Shown here in pieces: positions 1 through 5,424 of a stretch of DNA of 5,441 nt. Each line of letters begins with the position of its first letter. The first letter of the stretch is position 1. Source of the DNA: an uncultured Sulfolobales archaeon (GTDB taxonomy: Archaea > Thermoproteota > Thermoprotei_A > Sulfolobales > Desulfurococcaceae); assembly GCA_938003605.1 (NCBI GenBank), contig CALKYD010000095.1, positions 1 to 5,441 of the forward strand, given 5' to 3'. The position numbers and the translations under genes are program-made. The notes under the pieces were generated by a model, which was given only the letters and a program-made list of their open reading frames with translations, was not told where the DNA came from and searched no databases.

Positions 1-624
1 TTAATGAAGGCTATAAGGAGAGTGCACTTAATAGTGAACAGCATGATTTCAGACGCCTTTAAAGCATTTAAGACTATCAATACTGATGTAGCTGAAGCAG
101 TTATTCAAAGAGATGATGAAGTGGATAGATTCCACTTCGTTATATCTAGACAGCTATCCATAGCTCTACTGGACTTTAAAGTAATGGAGTCTCTGGGGCT
201 AACGAGCTCTGTTGAAGCACTTAACTACAGAATATTGGCGAGAAACATGGAGAGAATAGCCGACCACTCTGTAAACATAGCTAGACTCACTTACATTAGG
301 CCAGTCGAATGCAAGTACTGCGATGAACTAGTGGACTTTGGAGATAAAGCTCTAGAGATCTTCAATACAGCAATGGATTCAGTATACAAGCTCCACAGAA
401 AGATCGCTGAAGAAGTCATAAGCGTTAACGCAAAGTTCTTAAAGGATCTACGTGAAGTCGTGTTCAATAAGATCATGGTTGATCAAGAGGTTACCCCAAG
501 CGAAAGAGTCATAAGCGTAATGATGTACGACAGCCTTAGGAGAATAATGCGTTACAGCAACGGCATAGCTGAGTCAGCGTTAAACATTAAGGCAGCTAAG
601 GAGTCATTGATAGAAGTTAAGTAG
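1..624 (+). CDS. PhoU-family phosphate-responsive regulator, 5'-truncated
   Basis: Family proteins are helical regulators linked to phosphate uptake and signalling. The frame is open to base 1 (codon 1-3 is TTA, directly before ATG at 4), so ATG 4 is probably internal and the gene starts upstream. Numbering from ATG 4, residues 1-100 form one PhoU helical repeat with both metal-binding signatures: RDDEVD (36-41) and NMERIADHSVNIA (81-93), matching the family E/DxxxD and RxxERIxDHxxNIA patterns. Residues 110-206 look like a second, degenerate repeat, in which RRIMRYSNGIAESALN (179-194) aligns with the first signature but has lost ERIxDH. About 206 residues are visible. Many archaeal members are roughly 330 residues with an N-terminal AbrB-like DNA-binding domain; that such a domain lies upstream is inference. 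A CxxC pair (C103, C106) sits between the repeats. No Pst transporter gene is visible nearby. The stop is TAG at 622. Confidence 0.85.
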   Translation, partial: LMKAIRRVHLIVNSMISDAFKAFKTINTDVAEAVIQRDDEVDRFHFVISRQLSIALLDFKVMESLGLTSSVEALNYRILARNMERIADHSVNIARLTYIRPVECKYCDELVDFGDKALEIFNTAMDSVYKLHRKIAEEVISVNAKFLKDLREVVFNKIMVDQEVTPSERVISVMMYDSLRRIMRYSNGIAESALNIKAAKESLIEVK

Positions 625-716
625 ACTACGTCACGTGCAGTGAAGTGCGAGCACCTGTAAGCATTTGTAAACAAAGGCCAACTCACTAGTGGAAACACTG
701 GCGTCATTAAGTACTG
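625..716. other. Convergent intergenic spacer, no clear terminator
   Basis: This 92-bp stretch lies between the 3' ends of the phoU-like gene (plus) and the PAP2 gene (minus). It contains small dyads: TCAC/GTGA around 631-643, the 10-mer GTGCGAGCAC at 645-654, and TTTGT-AA-ACAAA at 664-675. None is a convincing hairpin followed by a T-run, and neither strand has a strong T-tract of the sort used for archaeal termination. No ORF or RNA gene is supported here. Confidence 0.4.
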
Positions 717-1337
717 TTAGTGGGGAGAATGATTGTGCATAAAGCTAAAGTAAATGCGCTCAGCTAAGCTAGACGTTAATACGCCTAACAGCACTCCTCC
801 AACAACGTCGGTAAACCAATGCGCTCCAACAACCATTCTTGAAAAACACGTTAGTAGCACAAAGACCGTTGAGGCGGGCTTAAGCGACTTATACTTCTTA
901 AACAAGTAATAGGCTATTACAGTTGCACGAGTGGAGTGGCCTGATGGATAGGAGTAGGCTTCGAAAATGCTTCCACTGGTGTTAGTAGGCCTAGGCACAG
1001 CCGTTAACACCTTCAATACGATGACTAAAGCCTGGGAAGCCATAAATGACGCTAATAGGGGTAATACAGTGTTTAAAGCGCTTCCTCTCTTCCTTAAATA
1101 CTCAACTACTGAAACAGCTGCTAACATAGCGGCTGAAGCACTTAAGTCAGAAAGCATTGATACGTAGAGCCAGGCGCTAGAGCTATATGGCTCAACTAGT
1201 TCGGCTAGAAGTAAGTCTATGGATTTAGAGTATTCAAATACTACTGCAATTGTAAGGACAGTAAGCGAAAAAGCTGTTAGAGCTATTGATAGTCTCTCAC
1301 TCAATCTAACTACCTCTCTACACTGCTTAGCGTACAT
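717..1337 (-). CDS. PAP2-family membrane phosphatase (lipid phosphate/pyrophosphate phosphatase-like)
   Basis: Integral membrane phosphatase of the PAP2 / phosphatidic acid phosphatase type 2 superfamily. All three family motifs are intact in 206 residues: KVLTAVPRP (109-117, the Kx6RP motif), PSGH (131-134), and SRMVVGAHWFTD (166-177, the SRx5Hx3D motif). By family mechanism, H173 (paired with D177) is the nucleophile and H134 the general acid. About six hydrophobic segments lie near residues 16-35, 57-79, 89-110, 136-147, 154-171 and 175-192. The substrate cannot be read from sequence. A polyprenyl (dolichyl) pyrophosphate recycling role or phospholipid phosphatase activity is plausible for archaea, but this is inference. 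The gene stands alone, divergent from marC and convergent with the phoU-like gene. Start: ATG 1337 is the longest choice. An in-frame TTG at 1304 (195 residues), preceded by GAGGT at 1316-1312 with 7-nt spacing, has better ribosome-binding support and loses no motif. Confidence 0.92.
   Translation of the reverse strand: MYAKQCREVVRLSERLSIALTAFSLTVLTIAVVFEYSKSIDLLLAELVEPYSSSAWLYVSMLSDLSASAAMLAAVSVVEYLRKRGSALNTVLPLLASFMASQALVIVLKVLTAVPRPTNTSGSIFEAYSYPSGHSTRATVIAYYLFKKYKSLKPASTVFVLLTCFSRMVVGAHWFTDVVGGVLLGVLTSSLAERIYFSFMHNHSPH
1312..1316 (-). promoter_or_regulatory. Shine-Dalgarno GAGGT suggesting a TTG start at 1304 for PAP2
   Basis: On the minus strand GAGGT is followed by 7 nt and an in-frame TTG (1304-1302, codon 12 of the longest frame). 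The motif complements the archaeal 16S 3' end (CACCTC). ATG 1337 has no such motif upstream, so it would need a leaderless transcript. This favours the shorter 195-residue protein but does not prove it. Confidence 0.45.
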
Positions 1338-1389
1338 GCAAAGCCTTAAATTGCTTTAAAATTAACGGAGCCAACTCTAAAAGAGGTGT
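1338..1389. promoter_or_regulatory. Shared divergent promoter region of PAP2 gene and marC
   Basis: The 52-bp spacer between the divergent genes has an AT-rich core with two TATA-like elements: CTTAAATT at 1345-1352 and CTTTAAAATTAA at 1354-1365. Using the archaeal spacing of about 26 bp from TATA centre to transcription start, the first would give a plus-strand start near 1375, a short leader including the marC Shine-Dalgarno. The second, read on the minus strand, would give a start near 1333-1336, fitting either a leaderless ATG 1337 or a leader of about 30 nt to TTG 1304. The two promoters overlap and may compete. The start sites are inferred from spacing only. Confidence 0.45.
1383..1388 (+). 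promoter_or_regulatory. Shine-Dalgarno GAGGTG suggesting a TTG start at 1396 for marC
   Basis: GAGGTG is a full match to the complement of the archaeal 16S 3' end. It ends 1 nt before ATG 1390, too close to serve it, but 7 nt before the in-frame TTG at 1396. The MarC start is therefore probably TTG 1396, two codons downstream, unless ATG 1390 is used from a leaderless mRNA. Confidence 0.5.
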
Positions 1390-2013
1390 ATGGCGTTGAA
1401 CCTCTACGCATTAATAGTCTGGTTCATCACTGTCTACGGCAAGATCTTCGCCATACTGAACCCCTTCTCAGCCATACCTATATTCATTAGCTTGACTGAG
1501 GGCACGAGTAGTGAGGAGAGGAAGAGAATTGTAAAGAAGGCCTTTTTAGCCATGGTCATTATGGTCACAGCGTTTACTCTAATAGGGATATGGGTGCTCG
1601 AGTTCCTGGGAATATCCATAGCTTCACTCAGAATAGCTGGTGGAGCAATACTCTTCGTACTAGCTATGGATATGCTGGGAGACATGCCTAGGACTAAGAA
1701 ACTTGAGGAGACTGAAATAGCTGTTATACCAATAGCTACTCCACTGCTTGTTGGGCCAGGTACTCTGACTACAATAATAGTTCTAACGGCTGAAAACCCG
1801 TCACTGCAGGGCTATGCCCTAATACTCTTAGCTTCTCTAACAGCTGTAGCGACTGCTGCAATTATATTGAGGTACTCGCTGCTGCTCGCTAAAGTTTTGA
1901 GTAAGTCGTTTATTAGAGCTCTAGCTAGATTCATGTCTCTAATAATAGCTGCAACAGCTGTGGAGCTAATTAGGATGGGCGTGAATGAGTGGATCGTGGA
2001 GTTGGCCAAGTGA
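1390..2013 (+). CDS. MarC family (UPF0056) integral membrane protein
   Basis: Predicted inner-membrane protein of the MarC family, about 207 residues, the usual family length. Six hydrophobic segments fall near residues 6-34, 50-70, 78-96, 110-132, 142-160 and 178-197. Family signatures are present in order: NPFSAIPIFISLTEG (24-38), RIAGGAILFVLAMDML (81-96), a polar charged loop (98-109), VIPIATPLLVGPGT (112-125) and the C-terminal SLIIAATAVELIRMG (183-197). The two NP/GPG-containing halves look like the inverted-repeat architecture known for this transporter-like fold. The molecular function is unknown; the old link to multiple antibiotic resistance in E. coli was not upheld, so a resistance role should not be assumed. 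The gene is divergent from the PAP2 gene and convergent with mpgP, 18 bp away. Start: ATG 1390 is given, but the Shine-Dalgarno at 1383-1388 fits TTG 1396 better (205 residues). Confidence 0.93.
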   Translation: MALNLYALIVWFITVYGKIFAILNPFSAIPIFISLTEGTSSEERKRIVKKAFLAMVIMVTAFTLIGIWVLEFLGISIASLRIAGGAILFVLAMDMLGDMPRTKKLEETEIAVIPIATPLLVGPGTLTTIIVLTAENPSLQGYALILLASLTAVATAAIILRYSLLLAKVLSKSFIRALARFMSLIIAATAVELIRMGVNEWIVELAK

Positions 2014-2031
2014 TCTGCTTTGAGGAACACG
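2014..2031. other. 18-bp convergent gap between marC and mpgP
   Basis: The stop codons of marC (TGA 2011-2013) and mpgP (TAG, 2034-2032 on the minus strand) face each other 18 bp apart. There is no T-run on either strand here, so the transcripts very likely overlap at their 3' ends. Confidence 0.6.
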
Positions 2032-2838
2032 CTATGCGAACTTAGTGATAGTTCTTTCTACAGCCTTAATCCACCCGTTTGGAGGAGCTTCGGGGGAGAT
2101 TACGTAGTCAAGCCTTCTCAAAGAGATCCTCCTACTACTTGAAACAACTATGGCTACGTCCATTAAATCAAGGAAGTCTTCGTCAATTTCTGAGTCTCCT
2201 AAACCAATTGTAGGCAAGTACTTAAAGAAGCTATTCCTTAAGAACTCTCTAACAGCTCTCCCCTTACTGCTAGTTGATACGTGTATGAACTTGCTTGTAG
2301 CCATAGTTGTTAAACCGATTGATTCAGCTGCCTCAGCTATTTCCTTAAAGCACGCTGCGTCATTAGTGTGGAAAGCCTCTGAGAAAAGCCTTCTTCTCGC
2401 CATTACTGCTTCCTCTAGGCTTAAACCAGTTAACTCACTTATTAGTTTAGGCGGCATCTTAGTAAGCCTAAGTACTTTGCTTGAACACTTCTCCTCAAGA
2501 ACTTCAAGGTAATCCTCTATCTCAGTTAAGTGCCTAGCTACTTTTATGAAGTACATGTCTACGCAATGATCGCGTTGCCCCCCACCAAGAGCGAATTCAT
2601 TTGAGTAATATATGGCTCCCCCGCCTTCAATTATTGCTGCACTTAGATCTACTCCGAGCTTCCTCCATAAATAGAGTACTTCACTCACGGTCTTCATGGT
2701 TACCGGGATTACTGGGAAGCCTAAGGAGATGAGTTTATTAATGTAGTGGCCTAAGTCTTCGGGAAGCACTCCATTGATTAGAGTTCCATCGATGTCCGTG
2801 AAGATCAGGGCCTTATACCTCAATGCTTTAAACACCAA
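2032..2838 (-). CDS. mpgP: Mannosyl-3-phosphoglycerate phosphatase (HAD superfamily)
   Basis: Dephosphorylates mannosyl-3-phosphoglycerate to mannosylglycerate, the second step of the two-step compatible-solute pathway; cytoplasmic. It has 268 residues, the family length. HAD motifs are complete: DIDGTL (15-20; nucleophile D15, acid D17), T47 in PVTMKT, K192 in SSKG, and GDSEID (214-219; D215, D219). The family-specific cap region is recognisable at LTGLSLEEAVMARRR (136-150) followed by FSEAF. Several flanking positions differ from the usual MPGP pattern as I recall it: EGGGAIY (71-77) for ENGxAI, TSKF (181-184) for GSRF, SSKG (190-193) for SDKG, and I218 for the Asn of GDxxND. The gene follows mpgS and overlaps it by 11 bp, implying co-transcription and translational coupling. 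The first codon is TTG 2838 with no clear Shine-Dalgarno; GTG 2835 or TTG 2823 are alternatives that keep DIDGTL. Assignment rests on motifs plus the mpgS neighbour. A generic HAD phosphatase is the unlikely alternative. Confidence 0.9.
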   Translation of the reverse strand: MVFKALRYKALIFTDIDGTLINGVLPEDLGHYINKLISLGFPVIPVTMKTVSEVLYLWRKLGVDLSAAIIEGGGAIYYSNEFALGGGQRDHCVDMYFIKVARHLTEIEDYLEVLEEKCSSKVLRLTKMPPKLISELTGLSLEEAVMARRRLFSEAFHTNDAACFKEIAEAAESIGLTTMATSKFIHVSTSSKGRAVREFLRNSFFKYLPTIGLGDSEIDEDFLDLMDVAIVVSSSRRISLRRLDYVISPEAPPNGWIKAVERTITKFA

Positions 2839-3991
2839 ATGCTTCAGCTAAATCGCTTCGAGAAATTAGTTCACTAAAGATCTTTTTAGTGTTCACCCCA
2901 AAAACGCTGTACTTCCTTGGCTCAGGGGGCTCGGCTTCATATAGGTATGATTCAAGGATCTTCCTTATATGCTCCCTTAACTTATCGTTAGCTAGCTTAG
3001 AGTGATATATGGTGCCTAAGCTTTCAGCAAGCATTTTTATTAAGTGTGCTTCTCCCTTCTCAGCGTGTATGTGCGGGTTTCTTGATTCAACTTGAAGTAT
3101 CTCTATGTTGCCTGGAGCGAACTTGCATAAGCCTTCGCTAATCCCTAAGTAGCATTCCTCAAGTAACTCAACTAGTTCATATGTTTCTACGGCAAAGCTG
3201 CCTGCAAAGCCCATTCCCTTGGCTAGATCCATTGACATAGCGTGTTCACCGCTGTTACATGACTTAACTACGTCTGTCTCAAACCTTCTAATCATTGATA
3301 GCGCTTGATTAAATATGCTGTTCACTTGGCTTGACACTCTCCCACTCTTCCTAAAGTACTCTTCCCTAAGCCCTCCTTTGTAAGACCACACTACTCTAAT
3401 CATTTTATACTTCGTCCTCAGGAACGATAGTCCTGTGTAGTAGATCCATGCATATTCATGGACTGCTCCAGGAACGTAGTTGTCTCCATCAATGAAGCCC
3501 ACGTTCCTCGCTCCCACGGCATCTGCTGCGAGTACTCCGAGAACTATTCCTTCGCCTTTCCCATACCTGACTAAGCCGTCTGAAGGATCTATAATGCCTT
3601 CAAGGTTTGTCCCATGCAGTAAGTCTGTTAATACTGGGTCTCTTTGGTGAATGAGCACTGCCTTTCTCCCAGTAATCGAGTGGAGGTTCTTCACTAAGCT
3701 GACTTCATGGGAGTACATGTCTACTGGGTACCTAGATGAAGCTGAAATCACTATTAATGGTGAGTACAGGGGGATTGCCTTTATTACTCCATCAAGTACG
3801 TCGGGGTCTTCATCTCTAACTGCCACCACTATAGCTGTTGACTCAGCAATGTTCTCTAAAGCAGCGCTATCCAAGCTGAATACACCGTACTTCTTCTCAA
3901 AGCCTAAAGCGTCCAGGCTTACGACTCTGCTCACATCATATATCCTGACTGCTCCATAAGTTTCAAACCTTGCAGGAACCCTGATGAGCAT
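2828..3991 (-). CDS. mpgS: Mannosyl-3-phosphoglycerate synthase (GT55 family)
   Basis: Transfers mannose from GDP-mannose to 3-phosphoglycerate, giving mannosyl-3-phosphoglycerate, the committed step of mannosylglycerate synthesis; cytoplasmic, metal-dependent, retaining GT-A enzyme. The 387-residue length fits the family. Visible signatures in order: FGAV-like YGAVRIYDV (12-20), KAIPLYSPLIVIS (71-83), LIHQRDP (113-119), GKGEG (144-148), GFIDGDNYVPGAV (165-177, carrying the DxD metal/nucleotide motif D168-G-D170), GRVS (217-220), NSGEHAMSMDLA (246-257), NPHIH (305-309) and IYHSKLA (328-334). Differences from archaeal homologues I recall are DGD rather than DAD, KGG rather than KPK after the W-x-x-K strand (W202-K205), and NPHIHA rather than NPHxHE. 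ATG 3991 gives an N-terminus in register with the family. A TATA-like element about 25 bp upstream suggests a leaderless mRNA. mpgP follows directly. GDP-mannose supply genes, clustered with mpgS in Pyrococcus, are not present here. Confidence 0.95.
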   Translation of the reverse strand: MLIRVPARFETYGAVRIYDVSRVVSLDALGFEKKYGVFSLDSAALENIAESTAIVVAVRDEDPDVLDGVIKAIPLYSPLIVISASSRYPVDMYSHEVSLVKNLHSITGRKAVLIHQRDPVLTDLLHGTNLEGIIDPSDGLVRYGKGEGIVLGVLAADAVGARNVGFIDGDNYVPGAVHEYAWIYYTGLSFLRTKYKMIRVVWSYKGGLREEYFRKSGRVSSQVNSIFNQALSMIRRFETDVVKSCNSGEHAMSMDLAKGMGFAGSFAVETYELVELLEECYLGISEGLCKFAPGNIEILQVESRNPHIHAEKGEAHLIKMLAESLGTIYHSKLANDKLREHIRKILESYLYEAEPPEPRKYSVFGVNTKKIFSELISRSDLAEAFGV

Positions 3992-4011
3992 TTTGAGACG
4001 CCTGAAAGATC

Positions 4012-4020
4012 TTGTATACG
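4012..4020 (-). promoter_or_regulatory. TATA-like element of the mpgS-mpgP operon
   Basis: On the minus strand CGTATACAA (4020-4012) is centred about 25 bp upstream of ATG 3991, placing the predicted transcription start at or beside the start codon. No Shine-Dalgarno lies between, consistent with a leaderless transcript as is common for first genes in crenarchaea. This is inferred from spacing; the sequence is a modest TATA match. Confidence 0.4.
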
Positions 4021-4035
4021 CACTCTCTGCAAAAT

Positions 4036-4060
4036 AGTTTAAAGGTTAAATAGTTAATAA
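4036..4060 (+). promoter_or_regulatory. AT-rich promoter segment of ahcY with three tandem 8-bp units
   Basis: AGTTTAAAGG at 4036-4045 is the best TATA candidate for ahcY. Its centre predicts a start near 4066 and a leader of about 40 nt containing the Shine-Dalgarno. It begins three imperfect head-to-tail octamers: GTTTAAAG (4037-4044), GTTAAATA (4045-4052), GTTAATAA (4053-4060). They may be only AT-rich promoter DNA or a regulator site; they also lie 46-69 bp upstream of mpgS. Confidence 0.4.
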
Positions 4061-4094
4061 AGCATTAAAGCTCTATGCAGTGATTAAGTGAGCG

Positions 4095-4101
4095 GGTGAT
4101 C
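4095..4101 (+). promoter_or_regulatory. Shine-Dalgarno GGTGATC fixing the GTG start of ahcY
   Basis: GGTGATC is a 7-nt match to the complement of the archaeal 16S 3' end. Its GGTG core sits 6 nt before GTG 4105, which supports that start codon and a leadered mRNA, unlike the divergent mpgS. Confidence 0.65.
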
Positions 4102-4104
4102 TAA

Positions 4105-5364
4105 GTGGTTGAGTATAGAGTTAAGGACTTAGGCCTAGCGGATCAGGGGTCATTGAAGATTGAATGGGCTGAGAGACACATGCCTGTATTAATGAGGCTT
4201 AGGGAGAAGGGGGCTGTTGAAAGAAAGCTGAAGGGCTTAACTATTGGGGCAGTACTGCACGTAACCAAGGAGACATCAGTACTAGTTAAGGCTTTAGTTG
4301 ATGCAGGCGCTGAAGTATGGCTTGCGGGGAGCAATCCATTGTCAACTCAAGACGACGTAGCGGCAGCTTTAGTTAAGTATGGCGTAAACGTGTTTGCTTG
4401 GCGTGGAGAGAGCAGTGAAGAGTACTATTGGTGTATAAGGAGGGTGGCTGAAGCAGGTCCGGACTTAGTTATAGATGATGGAGCTGATCTACATGTATTG
4501 CTGCACAAAGATTACGTAGGCGCAGTCTCTGAAGTAATTGGGGGGACTGAAGAAACTACTACTGGAGTCTTAAGGCTGAAAGCCCTTGAGGAAGAGGGCT
4601 TATTGAAATACCCAGTTATAGCTGTTAACAATGCTTACACAAAGTACTTATTCGACAATAGGTATGGAACGGGGCAGAGCACATTTGACGGAGTGCTCAG
4701 AGCCACGAACATACTGGTGGCAGGCAAAGTAGTTGTAGTAGCAGGCTATGGATGGGTTGGCAGAGGAATTGCTCTAAGGGCTAGAGGGCTTGGAGCTAGG
4801 AGAGTAATAGTGACTGAAGTCAATCCCATTAAAGCCCTGGAAGCTGTCTTCGATGGATTTGAAGTAATGCCTATGGCTGAGGCAGCTAAGGTAGGGGATG
4901 TATTCATAACTGCAACAGGCAACATTAAGGTTATTAGGAGGGAGCACATGGAATTAATGAAGGATGGAGCCATACTAGCTAACGCAGGTCACTTCAACGT
5001 AGAGATCTGGATACCTGACTTAGAAGCCCTGGCGAAGTCTAAGAGAAGGATTAGGGAATACGTTGAAGAATACACGTTAGTGGATGGAAGGAGGCTGTAC
5101 CTGCTAGCTGATGGAAGGCTTGTGAATTTAGCTGCAGCAGAAGGCCATCCAAGCGAAGTCATGGACATGAGTTTCGCAAATCAATTCCTAGCAATAGAGT
5201 ACTTGTCTGAAAACAGGCACAGAATACCAGTTAAAGTACATGATCAACCAATGGAGTTAGACTACTTAGTGGCTAAGCTAAAGCTTGAGACAATGGGAAT
5301 AACAATAGATGAACTGACGAATGAACAAATCGAGTACGCGAAATCATGGAGCTACGGCACATAG
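4105..5364 (+). CDS. ahcY: S-adenosylhomocysteine hydrolase (adenosylhomocysteinase)
   Basis: NAD-dependent cytoplasmic enzyme that reversibly splits S-adenosylhomocysteine into adenosine and homocysteine, removing the inhibitory product of methyltransferases. It has 419 residues. The substrate domain carries HVTKET (52-57; H52, T54, E56), STQDD (80-84), DDGAD (124-128, D125), EETTTG (149-154, E150) and [11 protein letters not shown] (175-185; K180, D184, N185). The NAD Rossmann loop is GYGWVG (214-219), followed by NAGHF (293-297, H296) and [14 protein letters not shown] (347-360, H348). These match the known catalytic and binding residues of the family. The protein ends in SWSYGT and lacks the KPDHYRY-type tail of eukaryotic and most bacterial enzymes, as in other archaeal members. 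Some archaeal homologues act on S-inosylhomocysteine, so exact substrate preference is open. The start is GTG 4105, backed by a good Shine-Dalgarno and the family N-terminus ([20 protein letters not shown]). The gene is divergent from mpgS, with a tRNA gene 60 bp downstream. Confidence 0.97.
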   Translation: MVEYRVKDLGLADQGSLKIEWAERHMPVLMRLREKGAVERKLKGLTIGAVLHVTKETSVLVKALVDAGAEVWLAGSNPLSTQDDVAAALVKYGVNVFAWRGESSEEYYWCIRRVAEAGPDLVIDDGADLHVLLHKDYVGAVSEVIGGTEETTTGVLRLKALEEEGLLKYPVIAVNNAYTKYLFDNRYGTGQSTFDGVLRATNILVAGKVVVVAGYGWVGRGIALRARGLGARRVIVTEVNPIKALEAVFDGFEVMPMAEAAKVGDVFITATGNIKVIRREHMELMKDGAILANAGHFNVEIWIPDLEALAKSKRRIREYVEEYTLVDGRRLYLLADGRLVNLAAAEGHPSEVMDMSFANQFLAIEYLSENRHRIPVKVHDQPMELDYLVAKLKLETMGITIDELTNEQIEYAKSWSYGT

Positions 5365-5389
5365 AGAAAGAACATCCCCTCCGCTAGTA

Positions 5390-5413
5390 AAACTTATTTC
5401 CCCTTTTATAAAA
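5390..5413 (+). promoter_or_regulatory. Promoter region of the downstream tRNA and T-rich 3' end of ahcY
   Basis: Two TATA-like stretches precede the tRNA. AACTTATTTC (5391-5400) is centred about 29 bp before the tRNA 5' end, a workable spacing for a start just upstream of the mature end. TTTTATAAAA (5404-5413) looks stronger but is only about 17 bp away, which would start transcription inside the tRNA. The T-rich run may also serve as the ahcY terminator. Which element is used cannot be settled from sequence. Confidence 0.4.
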
Positions 5414-5424
5414 AAGAAATCAGA

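Noticed and set aside
645..675. Small palindromes GTGCGAGCAC and TTTGT-AA-ACAAA between convergent genes
   Set aside because: Stems of 4-5 bp with 2-nt loops and no T-run are too weak for a terminator, and the location between two 3' ends argues against an operator.
1424..1430. Minus-strand GTGATGA resembling a C box of a C/D sRNA
   Set aside because: No CTGA D or D' box follows within the expected distance, and it lies in the marC coding region. A similar TGATGA at 3982-3987 has one CTGA (4002-4005) but lacks the C'/D pair.
1390..2013. MarC read as an antibiotic-resistance determinant
   Set aside because: The family name is historical and its resistance role was not upheld. The sequence shows only a conserved six-helix membrane protein of unknown function.
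1812..2030. 72-codon minus-strand ORF overlapping the marC 3' end
   Set aside because: Antisense to the conserved MarC C-terminus, with no start signal or domain, so it is a shadow ORF. The same applies to the small ORFs at 291-476, 967-1167, 1434-1685, 4143-4334 and 4746-4973.
2150..2512. 120-codon plus-strand ORF opposite mpgP
   Set aside because: It lies fully antisense to a gene with clear family motifs, its translation is low-complexity Ser/Leu/Ala without any recognisable domain, and there is no ribosome-binding site. It is a shadow ORF.
3651..3959. 102-codon plus-strand ORF opposite mpgS
   Set aside because: Antisense to the conserved N-terminal half of mpgS, Ser/Thr-rich, with no motif. 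It is a shadow ORF.
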